NCBI RefSeq assembly: GCF_964275005.1
Contig: NC_092705.1
Coordinates: forward strand, 11,285,912 to 11,349,911
From: Diadema setosum
Taxonomy: Eukaryota > Echinodermata > Echinoidea > Diadematoida > Diadematidae
Reading direction: 5' to 3'
Length of the DNA stretch: 64,000 nt
Part shown: positions 1 to 13,227 of the stretch, piece after piece
How positions within the stretch are numbered: the stretch's first letter is position 1
Layout: every line of letters begins with the position of its first letter
Position numbers and translations under genes: made by a program
Notes under the pieces: model-generated
Told to the model about the DNA's origin: nothing
What the model saw: only the letters and a program-made list of their open reading frames with translations
The model's database searches: none

Positions 1-324
1 AAATCTGTGTGTGATTGAAAGGGAATCTTGTAAAACAAAAACATTGTTATCATGGATGAATTACACACGAGACCATGACTCATATCAAATACTCTCTTGC
101 AGAAAAAAAAAATGCATACAGACTCCACAACTTTCCTATCTTTTAGTCTACCTTTGGTTACTCTTGCATTGTCATGTTTATATAAACATTCTACTTGAAT
201 TTGAACTTTGAGTGGACACACACTTCAAAGCACCTCAAAGAAAAATTCAGAGCTCTGTGACATCTGTAGATTCATAGAGCTTTTGTACATGTTGAAAAAA
301 AAAGAAAATAAAGGAATGCAACTG

Positions 325-541
325 CTATATATTGGGATAAAGGAGGATTTTTTTTTTTTGACAAAAAATGGCGAACAAGACATTACCACCAAGCCGTAGA
401 CACTCCTCCTTGTGCCTTGCATTCCAGGCTTTGATTTTACAGGCTTTGCTGCAGTAGTAGACTTCTTTGCATCGTGTGCAGGCCGAGAGACGTACTCCGA
501 TGGAGCGGCCGCACTCGTAGCAGTACCGAAACAGGGGTTTT
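325..541 (-). CDS. ANKMY1: ANKMY1-like terminal exon: MYND zinc finger and stop
   Basis: Residues 1010-1081 and TAG at 327-325. All eight zinc ligands of a MYND finger are present: C1017, C1020, C1031, C1034, C1040, C1044, H1053 and C1057, with normal spacing. After the finger the frame crosses a run of 12 A (positions 348-359, read on the minus strand) that encodes part of CQKKK. The acceptor is CGTACTCAG. No polyadenylation signal was recognised in the 324 bases left before the window edge. Confidence 0.9.
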
Positions 542-3500
542 CTGAGTACGAAATATGACACGCATTACAAATTATGACTGACAATTCCAAGAGCATACTG
601 TGAGGTAACTCTCTTGGATCAATTTCCACATTTCTGGTCCCCGATGATATGCTAGTTAAAAGTTACATATTACATCTTCTTCTACCCCCCCCAAAAAAAA
701 AAAAAAATTGTTCGTAATAAGCACCATTGCTTTAAAAGAGCATGTCGTTCCATCGCCAAATAATGTATTTGCTATGCTAGAACAGTTTACAGATGTATTG
801 TCTCTGATGTATACATATAATCTGATCAAAGAAGATAATGAGGGCCACCATGAACAAAGAGTTTGTTTGTTGGTTGGTTGGTTAAAAAAGATTTAAACCC
901 AATCAATTTATGAAAGAATATCTCCATCTTTTAATTTGTGATCTTAGAAAAGATATCTCTATTTATATTATTCCTTCATATTACAATACATGAGCTTGTA
1001 TAATAGGGCATTAAAAATTGTTAAAATTGATAAGGCTCAAATATATCATAGTTTCCTTGTTGCATATGGCTGTACGGTGTCATACGAATTACATTTAAAT
1101 GTTAGTTTTATCCTCTTTACTACCAGTAGCTAAATTACAAAGCATTTATACACACTTTCCATAAAATTTTAAGGACAACAATTACACTGTTCTGTCAGCA
1201 CAACAAATGATGGTCACATATATTGACTGTGGTCTGCAAAACATAATTTTGTAAGCTAATAACAACAAAATGTAAATAAATTATGATTCCAACTTAACTT
1301 AAATAAACTCAAACAATAAACATACTGTCATACATGGGGGGAAAAATAACAATCTTGCTCACAATAAGCCAAGTAAGGTGTACAAATAAAATATTTATGG
1401 GAAAAAAATGCAAAGGCCAACTGATACAAAGTTTTCTTCATCTATGAAAACTATTCATAGTCACATTATAACAGGACAATGTTAATGAGATGTTAGCTTG
1501 TTGAGAATAATTATAAGCTCTCACACACTCACAGTGAACTCTTACAGCAAAGGAAGGGGTTAATACTTGTTTATGTTATGGTGATAAAACTTAGAGAGAA
1601 GCGAGAAGTTAGGATGGCCTGTTTTGTAATGAATAACAATGTGACAATCTTCCACTTGACAAAACCGAACAAAACAGGCTTTTGCTGAGTATTCAGCATT
1701 TTAATTACTAATGTACAATTTGATTTCATTCTGCTTGAACAAGATACAATTGCACAGTTTCAACAGCTGTCCACAGAATGAAAGTTGAGCTTTCATATTC
1801 AAACTTTCAATGGGGCATCAATTTCTACAATGCCTTCATTTCAATAAGATTTCTTGGGAGAAATATATGCGAAAATGAACTGGCTTTTTTGGTTTCCCAA
1901 ATTCTAGTACGACACATTGGCAATTAAATGAAGTCAGTTGTTAGCCTTAAGTCACTGCTGCATTGCAGTATTTGCAGTACAAACATGTTCACTTTAAGCC
2001 ATCTTCGAATTGATGCAGTAATAATTGTACCAAACTGGTTCAAGTACTGAATGAAGGTTGTTTCCTGGGGCCCATGAGAAGGACTGATCACTACGGGCTG
2101 CACATTGTTTTGGAACTGTTATTCATGTAAATATGAACTTTTTTCACATTTTCCTTGACAATCATGAATTCTCTCTGGGTTAAAATGGGGAAACAGTCTC
2201 CAAAATTCTAGGTAATGCTGCTGTAAGTTAGGAAAGATCTATATTAGTGCATTCAAAATATGGATATGTTAACTTTGTAAAACACATGTTAGAAAATGCG
2301 ACTTAGTACATTATCAAGATTCTACAGTAGATTAGATAAGATACTTGTGTTATTTCTCAGCCTAAAGGTGTTATGTTAATGTAATTTGAGATGCGAGAAC
2401 GAGTATTGATCAGCAATCAATGTCTGGGACTACACTCCAGTCCTTACACAGGCAACACTAGGTTCAAATGCAGAGTTAAGTAGAGTTACAGAAAGGAAAC
2501 AGAAAAAAAAAAAAATGTGTGATATTGCAGGGCTCAGCACTAACTTTTTTCTCTGGTGGCCCAAATCTGGGCCACTGATATCTTTAAACTTCAATTTTTT
2601 GTTGCCTGAAAACAAATATATCAGTCCATAATAAAAGGAAACATAACATAATCCATTCTGAATCTTAGTAGCCCCATCGGGCCACCCCCAAAAGATAACC
2701 TTTTTGGAAATTGGTGACCCAACATCAGTTTTCGGTGGCCTCGGGCCTCTGAGCCACTGCTAATGCTGAGCCCTGCATATTGTAAGGTGCATGTGAGGCG
2801 ATCTTTTTATCAGTACATAGAAAAGTGAATTATGAGCTGTTAAAGAAGCATGCCATTTTCTCAATTGCTTCACTTTATAAAGTACACATTGATGTCAGAT
2901 TTGAATGCTTCTTCCTTCGGTAGCGTGATTTCACCTGCAAGATTCATCAAGAGAAATTGACTAATTTTGCCCAAAACAAATTGTGGAAACCAACTGTGTT
3001 TGACCCTTATTGCACTTGGTTCACCAATTGACACAGTTCAGACAAAATTACTTAGTCCCAAATTACTTGTGGAAAGCAAACCATGCTTGTCCATTACTGT
3101 ACTTTCTGTTCACCAATTGGCACCCATCCAGGGGGTGTTTCATAAAGCTGTTCATAAAGTTACGAACGACTTACGAGTGACTGGTATCAGTTCTTATGCT
3201 GAATTATGGAAATTCTGATAAGAACAGCACATCAGAACTGATCACCAGTCGCTCGTAAGTCGTTCGTAACTTACCAACAGCTTTATGAAACACCCCCCTG
3301 GAGTGTTTTCTTTGCTGATTGTCACAGATGTATAAAAGGAAGCTGATTGTCAATTGAGAGAGATTACCTAATCCCCTTAATCCCAATTGTGTTACCATGG
3401 CCTTCCCATTGGACTGAGGCACACTGCCACACCTGAGTGGGCTTGTTAACTTTACAATGAGATCAAGTTTCCATGGATGACTAGCCTTTTGGCAAGGCCT

Positions 3501-6500
3501 TGTGGCTGAAAAAGAGACTAACTGCGAGAGAATGGATGAACGCGAGACCGAGCGGCGCAGCCGTGAGGCCTTTTGAAACCTGACATGAATTTCTTATCTT
3601 GAGCCTTGTTTCTCGCCGATTCTGCTACCCTATAGGGTAGCGGCCAATCAGCGACCGCATTGCTCACCATGCCGTCGCATCTTAAATGAATACGCGGCTC
3701 GCTTATCTGTAGCTGCCTGCATTGCCAGCGCAGCGTTGACACGTCCTCATTAGCATACCAACTGTGATCTGACTCATGAATATATAAATAATTCATATTC
3801 GCCTTCGTCGTGAGGCGGTAGGGGAAAAAAAAAAACAGGTTTCAAAAGGCCTCGTGGCTGCGCCACTCGGTCTTGCGTTCACCTGTTTCTCGCAGTGCTC
3901 GGTGTAGCGAGTTAGTCTCAATCTTCAGCCGCGAGGCCTTGTCAAAAGGCTAATGGATGACTGAATGCCAATGAAAAATTATGGCTCGCATAAATGCTAT
4001 TTAGGGCCACGGCAGGTAAAGGGCTACGAATCACTGAAGAAAATGTATGATGCACACTTCTATGTGACAATGGTGCTAACAATACCAGCATGGAGGGAGC
4101 TCCCTTTTCAAGAAACTTTCACTTAATATATGACACTGATACACATCTGTCTAGTCCCAGCAACCATTATTTCTGTAGTTTTCAGTGCTGTATCTTGCTT
4201 TCAATTCATTTTTCTTATGCTTTTTGATTCAAAAGGTCAAAAAAGAAAATCTCTCACTACAAGCCTCTTACTAAATCTATAACTGATTCTTGAATGAGCA
4301 AACTCAGTGGTATTTCAATAATTTTGTGCACATATAATGAAATCAATTAGTTTCATCTACCAGTAAATATGCAATGAAATTCAGAAGTGTAAAGTTAATG
4401 ACAAAATGCAACTCAATTTGACTAGGACTTTGTGGGTTACCAGAAATAATATTCCTCTTTGATTTGTTTAATGTTTTCATTTTGTCTTTGTTTTCCCCCT
4501 CAATACAAGCTTGTGGACAAAGGCACATTACTGTCTTGTTCATGTACATTGTATCTTTGAGCAGTGTTTAAATGGTAGAATGGTGCATTAGGTGGTAGGA
4601 GTGGAAAACGATGTGAATGGGATTGGACATGCATGTGACACATCGAATTGAGTTCGAGTGGAAACACAGTGCATACTGAGGTGTTTCTAAATCAGAGTGG
4701 ATTGAAGAAATATGATTCTATCTATTCAACAATACAAGAAAATATTGGTCAAGGGTGCTGTACTATTTGTGTGTCCGTGTTGGGGAAGAGAGGGGGGGGG
4801 GGGGTTAACTGGTGAACACAACGTAATCTACTTAAATATCTGCAATATTGCAAGGTTGATGATGTAACATAGATTATATCACATCAAGATCATGTCATTT
4901 CATGATTCTTATTTGAGTGAGGTAAAATTACAATGCCATAATAATCTGCACACACACACTATTTTCCATTTATGACCAAGAACTACCATAAATTTGAAAG
5001 GAGGTACCAGCAATATCCTGCGCGTACCACATGCTTTGCCGATACAAATCGGTTAAGCTCAGAATGGATGGTACAAACGGATATATGCTACACAGACATT
5101 TATTTTGTATATTACCACTCACTATGATTATCTTCCTATACCACTGTGATTCCCAGAGTACTGCACCACACTTTATATAGCTACGCTATTTTGATCAGAA
5201 AATCAAAGCAAAGTGTGTTGTAACACCAAATTGTCTTGAACAGATAAAAATGTTTCAGATCTCACTGCTACAGTGTGCATGTGTCTATCTAGAAAACTGA
5301 CCCCAGGAACTTACTGAAAACAAATGCTGTACTGCCATTATTATTTCAGAGTTGAAATATACAAAGCCACTATAAATGTTCAAGTTGACTTACATAACTA
5401 TGAAAAAAAATAAAGAAAATGTGCAGATGTTCATGAAGATATGATAAAAAATAAAAAAGATTGTAACATTGTGATACTTCATATGTGTGACCATGCATCA
5501 TCACAAAACTAACAAAAAGTCATCAGACACAGATTTCTAATCAAGGGGGGATTATGAAACAGCAGACTCTAAGCTTTAAAATGATGTATAACTCAACATA
5601 ACAGGACTTTCCAAACCTATCAAGATAATGGAAAGGAAGTACACACTCTGGAAAAGTGTTTACTGAGAAAAGAGCTTTTGAAGTCTGAGATCTATTTAAG
5701 TGCTTAATCTATAAACCAAACTGTGCGCTGTAAAAGGAAAGGGATAAAAACAGAATGTAAAACTATACAGCAACCACAATCAAGGGATTATAAGATTAAG
5801 TTGAGATTTTGCAAACTCCATTAGCACATTCTTTTCACGACTAATGCTAAGGTTCAAAGCAGTAGCAGCATCGTTTCAATAGTTATCAGAGTTGAAAGTG
5901 AAGAGCGTGTAGAGTGTTTTTCAGAAATGAAAAGGGGTCTCGAATCCATGCCAAATCATACTATTCTACACAAAAAAAAAGCCATCTAAAAAAGAATGCA
6001 AAAAATCAATTTATCAAGCATTAACATATTTTTGTAACATCCATCTGTATAAACCAGTGGGAGAGTTGTGAGGTGCCGACATCATTGTCTTATGTAATTT
6101 GCATATTATTGAATGATAATATCAATTGCTTGTGAAAAATGTGAAACTTTATAATTCTATGTTTTTCACTGTTTAAATGTCTGAATGAAACTTCAACTGC
6201 TTTGTTTTGTAAGATTTAACTCTTTTTACTAAACTGCAAAATGGAAATGGCACTGTATTATCAGTGACGATGGATAAAAAAAAAAGATGTGACAACTTCA
6301 TTGAACGGAAAAGAGGTGTAAACTAATGACAATATAATATAATCACACATTACTAGAAATGTAAGATAAGCTTTAAAAACTTGGTGTTAGTGTCTAGATG
6401 CACTCTGTGGAACTGAAGGCAAGTGATAAGTGACGAAATTCATGAAGTGTGGAGCACACAAGCATTATTAAAACCGATAGATTTTATGTCTTTATTTTTT

Positions 6501-9500
6501 TGGTGATATCATAAATGCACCCGGTGCTTCTCAGTGGCCAAAGTGGCCATACACACTGGTCTCCAACCTGATGTGCGATCTGCTTGCATGCTTGATCAGC
6601 CGCTGAGAATGTGAGGCATCCATACTACCTTCTGCCATATCCACCACCATTAAGACTGCCCCTTCACCACTAGACAGACGGACAGACAGACGGACGGCAA
6701 TTTCGAAAACCATCCCACCACAACGAGTAATGAGGAACATGCATGTAACACGAAAAGGGGGGATTAAAGTTGGGCAGAGAGAGGTGAAAGAGAAAAGATG
6801 AATGGTTAACAAATTCATGTCAAATGTTTTTTGTTTACATCAGGCTTCAAATAGAGACAAAATAACAGTCGTTGTTATTGTAGGATTAAAGATTATGTTT
6901 GATCATTAGGCAGACTGAGCACAACACATCTGTATTAACATTAACTGGTATTTGGTTGGTCCAATGAAACAAGATACCCATCTCGGTTAAAGAATACCTT
7001 GTTTTCAAAGAGCATCATCCACATTAGTAGATAATTATATATTGTTAATTTAACTTTGCTCACAATGTTTATGGCACAAACAATCACCAAGATTAAATCA
7101 GGTTTGTTGTAAACATGCACATGGAGAGTTTTAGAAAACATGACGACAACTTCTCTCTGCAAGACATATTTGTTGGAGACTTATTTGAAAGATTTTCATT
7201 TTGCTATTTTAGATGTACTTGTATTTCATTTTTCTGTGAGATATTCTTCAGTGTATTCTCGATTGCTTTGAAATGCAAGTGCTGAATAAAAATGGATGAA
7301 AGACACCCCATGTCATAATTTGATCTCTTCTAACTCTCTTATGGCTGATAACATCATAAAGTCCATGGTTAAATGACCACAGCTGAGACTAGTTTAGTGC
7401 TAAAAAGTACACAGCTTTAGGATACCAGGATCCAAAGTTGATTTTATCACCTAACAAGCATAAATAGCAGATTGAAATCAGGGGATGGTTCTGACTTTTA
7501 CTCTGTTTTGCAGCGCTGTAAAGGAAACACTTTAACAGACAGCTTTCATACACACAGTCACTCTTGCTCCGTAACTATGCTATCACACTAATTGAAAATT
7601 AAGCTTTAAGTCCAGTAAACTGACAAACATTTTTGATCAGCTACAGACTTGCAAACAGAGTGTAATGTGCTACCCATATTTGCAGCTACGGGTGCAAGTA
7701 TGACCGACTGTTCATTGAGTTCACCACTGTTTGGTTTTTTTTTAATAATCCTTACTCACATAGCAAGGTTCTGCTATCCTCAAATAGTGCAAAGCCATGT
7801 AAGTCACATTCATTCACTGATAACTAGCTTTGGATATCATGAACTTGAACCCCCTCCTTACATTTATTGTTCTCTTGCTATCAAATGCAAAATGGAAGAG
7901 CAACCAATGTTACTGTTTGAGGTATAAAGTCTTTAAACACACACACAAACATACATGCATGGAGATATTAATGTATCAACTTTTGTGAGTACCACAGAAG
8001 TTTGTCAACCACAATCACAGCCAGATATCAACCTGATCCCCAGTTACAAAAACAATTCAAGAACATAAACCCACATAAACCCACACCATTTTCAGTGCAG
8101 CCTCTAAATGGCTTCATCATATTTACCTGGACCTATATGGCAATGGAAGTCTTTGATTTGCGGAAATGCATGCAAAAAATTATATACAGAAAAGTATATT
8201 CAATATTACACATGCTAGCCTTTTAATGGATTCAGTAACCTCAGGTGGATTTTCTTTCTTTCCTTCTTTCTTTTCATACTAGCAGGATACTTACTTCTTT
8301 TAAGTATACAAAATAACACAAAACTCAATAAAACATTCTATAAATATAATTTGTTGACAAAAAAAAAAAAAATCTACGTAGCATGAAGGGCCAGATTTAC
8401 ACATGCACATTTTTAATTGAATTTATAGGCACAGATACAGCCCGAAAATAAAGCCTGCAACAATTTCCAACGACCTATGAGACGTGTAGCATTAATATTT
8501 GTCCTACTTCACCTCTTGACGATGAAACTGAAGAGTACCCAATTTCCATATGCAACATTATTTATCTATTCATTCCTTATCTGATCTGAAATATCAATAT
8601 CTGTCCCTTTTTGCATGTTGCTTTCACCTGTCACAGCCAACAGACTGCTACATTACTGCAGATTCGAACTTGGCTTTCTTCCTGCAAGTCAATACCACTC
8701 ATTGTTGTGAAACTTATTACATTTTTCTGTATATTAACCAAGCATATTTATACAAAAGGTATTAAAGAAAAAAGAAGATATGTACTGGTTGTCAAAATGT
8801 TTCTGCGGTTTAAGATCTCAACTTGCCCCAGAACATATTGTTGCTATTTAAGTGGGGAACTTGCATAGCAAACATGAAGAAAATGATTTTGTTTTTCCAT
8901 TGCTGAAAGGTAACAGTGGCAGAATCTTGTAGACTGGTACATATCACAATTTTTGGGTAGCAGTAAAGCGTCACTTTGGAGTAATATGGTGTGAGATATT
9001 AAGACAGAGCTCTAAACTTTAATATAAAGCTGCTGATTCTATTGCAAATTGCAGTGACAGACCACAATCACATCAGAGATTACCAAGCAACAGGCATGAT
9101 GAATAGCAAGCAGTGACAGAAGTTGTGTCTGGGTGTTTGAATGCATGCGTGGAAGCCATGATTATATATGCAGGCACATTGGGTAAATGGTAGCCAAGAA
9201 GCAAAGCATGATTAATATTGACTCAAATGTTGCCAATATGATGAGAAAATACCAGAATTTGATGCCAGTAATCCAACATGAAAAGCCACCTGTTCAGGTT
9301 AATATCGAATGAACACCAACATGGGATATGGTGTAGGGGTTGTCTTTCCACATATGTGTACAAGTTGTACATTTACTTGTGAGCTTAGAGTTAGGTCTAC
9401 CCACAGTTGCCATGGGAACAGGTACAGTTTGCAATGCAGGTATTTGGGGAGGAATGGAACTGGGTGTCTTATTTTCTGAAACTTTACAATTATAGAAACA

Positions 9501-12500
9501 TGTCCTACTAAGCAATTAAAGATGTTTTGGAGCATGCCTTTAGCATTACTGCAAACTACAAGCACCGTTACATAGCAGAAATAACCATTGGATCTGGAGA
9601 TCTTTCTGAACATGTTTTTTTTCATTTTATAACACCTGTTACCCTTGCACTTAACTGCCCCATCCTTCATGATGGTTTCCCATGGTGAAAAAAAGGGGTG
9701 TGGTTAATACATCACAAAACACTGGAATTTTTCCCCTGCTCCCCTCTTCCCCCCCCCCCCCCACCCCACAACACCCCCTCCTGAACTCACCTCACTGCCA
9801 CTTCTTCATCCCGGTCAACCAGGGGCTGTACTGCCCCCGTGCTGTCCTTGATGGTGGTGTGGAAGGCCACCTGTTTTGAGCCCTCCGCTGCCCCGCCCGA
9901 CAACGAGACCTTGGATGAATTCTTGGCGTTTGCCATGCTGGTGTCCGAGGGGTTGGCTCCGGCCCCTGTGTAGAGAAACCCCTGACTGGGACTTAGACCT
10001 TGAGAAAGCAGGATAGAAAGGAACAGAGATGTGAACAAAAGAATGCAAAAATATGAGATTAATGAGAAAGGGAAAACATGAAAATAACCAATGATTGAAT
10101 TACTCTGGGTTTCTCACCATGAAAAGATGTACACATTTCCCAACATTTGCCATTGGAGAATATCAATGGCTGGTATGCCTACTGCAATATGCTGACTGCT
10201 ACTGGACTTTACACAATACATGAGCCTTGTCCATGCCAAGAATACGCTCTGATTACTAAATATGTCATGAAAAGATTAGTATCATCAGGAATTCAGTCCA
10301 TCTTAGACAAACCTGAGTAAAACTCTGCTTTACTAGGGTCTACATTGTATGTCACTACTTTGGCTTACTTGCCAATCTGTTTATCTGCACAGTTAATCCC
10401 TTGTATAAATACTCTGAGCAGCCACTGTCTGGTAGCATAGTTGTTAAGTCTTCAGGCATGTTCCTCATTATAACTATGAAGGGTATCATGTTGCTGTTGT
10501 TATGCATTACCATAGCTACTGTTTCTTGTGTAAACATTTAAAATGGTAAGTTCAGATTTAGACATGGTGTTCTAATCATGAGGTAAATCTTTTCGGTATG
10601 TCGGAAATTTATTGAAAAAATAAATATGTAGGAACATGAATCTAAGAAGAAATATGACAAGATTACAGTGTCTCTTATACATTCTGTAAATTAGGCCTCG
10701 ATACTATATTTTTTCTGCGATTTTCCTGAAATATGACATGCTACAAGATATAACTTAACAGTTCTTGCATATAGGTTGATAACTTTGAAAGTGTAGCATT
10801 TGTTGACCATTTCTGGGGGGAAAAAAATGCTTTATTTCAAAGCTGGGTCTTAAGCATTTAACAAATGCATTTTAGTCTACATTGTCATGAAAAAAAAAAT
10901 GACATGAGAAACTAGAGCAATTTGACAACTGTATAGCACATTCAGATAAATCCTACAAACTTGACTTTAACCCATTGAGGACAGGCTGATTTTGCTACAA
11001 CACACATTTCCCGTAGACACTTGCCCGTGTAATACTCGGGACTTGTCCTCAAGGGGTTAATAGTTAGCCAGCTCAATATGGTGTAACAGCGTGCCTCAGT
11101 CTATTAACAGAAAGGTCATAGTGACAAAATAGGGAACAAGGGGATTAGGAATGTCTGACAGTATTCATTGGCAATTAGTTTCCATGGATGTGGACCTGGC
11201 AATCGTTGAACAAAGTACAGTAAGGGTTAGTTGAGAATCTGCCAAAAGAGAAGAGCAGCGTGCTTACTTCGTATGCCTTCCCTGTCTTCCTTATCCAGTC
11301 TCTCTCTCTCTCGTCTGACAGCTGCCTCACGGAGAATCTCTCCCAGGTGACTTAGCAGCTTCCGGCGTGCGTTGTACGTGTCGCGCTCCGCATGAGTCAG
11401 GGCGTGGTAAGGCATGTGCGCTATGCGTCGATCCTGATAAAACAGAGATACAAGTTGCACCTCAATAGCTTTGTATCTTCATTTTGTTTATTGTCACTAG
11501 AGCGTTAACAGATCAACACTTGAACAATAATATAGAATCTAGCAGACACTTATGTATGTGGTTTGCATTTGTTGCGACCAACAAAAACAAATTGTCAAAG
11601 AAGTCTAGCATTATTACGATACCATAGTGATCAATACCCCTCTGATATCCTATGAGAATACACATGAGGCATTAAAACAAAGGCAGACATTCCAACTGTA
11701 ATAGTTCACTCCACAAAGAGTTTGTTTTCACAAATTATGCAGTTGCCATGGTGATGGTTCATTGGACAAAAAAAAAAAATGTGCAAATAATAAGAGTCAC
11801 AACATGTGCCAAGTCCAAGGAAACTGCTCACACTTTGTGGCAATAATTAAAAGTTCACACTGCAATCAAACAAAAAAGTGAGAAAAAAAAATATTACATA
11901 AGAGGTAGTGATGGCAATTTGCTTCCAAGTCCACCCTAAAAAAATATTTTTCAAAGAAAACATCCATAGGTAATGATATGTGTATAGTTCAGTGACAACA
12001 ACTTACTACTGCGATAGTAATTTGCTCTACAAGATATTTATCTTCAACAGTTACCATGGCAATGCCTGGTGTAGCAAACAAAAATGTCTTGCTTATCTAT
12101 GCCTACAGACAGAATAGTAGGTATTTACAAAATGCTGAACTTGACAGGTTGCAGTAAACTCTGAAATATGCACAGAAATTTGACATAGGGGATCCATCTC
12201 TGAAATATACATCTGAAAGGCAAATAACAGTAAACTGTTGAGGTTTCCATGTCTATCAAACCTGTGAAACAAGCGAGATAGAAATGAATATGCATGACTG
12301 CCAAGTGATGCGTGAATGGAGCATCACTCACCTGATCAAACATCCAGAAAGAAAACTGGCAGTTTTTTAATGTTTTCTATTTCTATTAAACCTGTAAAAC
12401 AAGCGAGATAGAAATGAATATTCATAACTGACTGCCTCACCTGATTAAACATCCAGTAGGCGTAGTCCACTGCTGTACCCATTTGTCTCTTTGTCCCTAC

Positions 12501-13165
12501 AGCTATGGGAGCAAGGATGTTGGCCCCTGCTTCTACCAGCTTGTCAATCTATAGAGAGAAAAATATAAGATAAAGTACTTATTTAAATTCATGAAATTCT
12601 TCTGTCAAGTTTTTTTTTTTTTTATTGGACTGATGATAAACTGATTGTTAATCAGTTGCAATAGAGATAAAGTGCATCTGTAAAACCAGAAGCATTTGTG
12701 GCATTAAATTTTCATGAATTGGAGCAGAAGACTGCCTTTATTGTGGCATGAAACTTTTAATAATTGCCATCGGCATTCAATTCATTGTGTATAGACAAAC
12801 ACTTTTGCGTGCATTTTACTTTCACGAATCTTGGTTCCTCGTGAAATTTGCAAAAGCTTCATGCACATGAAAATTTTTAGTTTCACAGCAGAGTAAACAA
12901 TACCATACTATGTACTGTATAGGCAGAATAATCCCCTGCTATTCTTTTATTTTCCAAAATTCTGTGAGTCAACCAAAATTTGCAAAATCACTGACTCACA
13001 AATAAACGTTGCCTTCCATATCAAACATAAATGCATCGTTTGTCTCCAAAGTGGGAAATTGCTATCTTTTCTCCGGAAGAGGGATATTGCTCATTTCTTA
13101 TTTTCTATCATTTGGCTCTTAGTCACAATTTCAACTGCTCACAAAACTGCCACACATGTTCAAAT

Positions 13166-13227
<62 letters not shown>

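Larger units (their letters stand above)
542..9790 (-). other. Long last intron of the ANKMY1-like gene
   Basis: About 9.2 kb without a recognised exon. It contains a TIR element (2527-2776), two palindromic elements (3128-3301 and 3482-3952), a G-run near 4790, a weak fragment with GGAC/GACA repeats near 6660-6720 and assorted A/T runs. The small open frames here have no domain, codon or splice support. Confidence 0.6.

Noticed and set aside
225-629. 134-codon minus-strand frame overlapping the MYND exon
   Set aside because: Out of register with the zinc-finger frame, with no domain; a shadow of the terminal exon.
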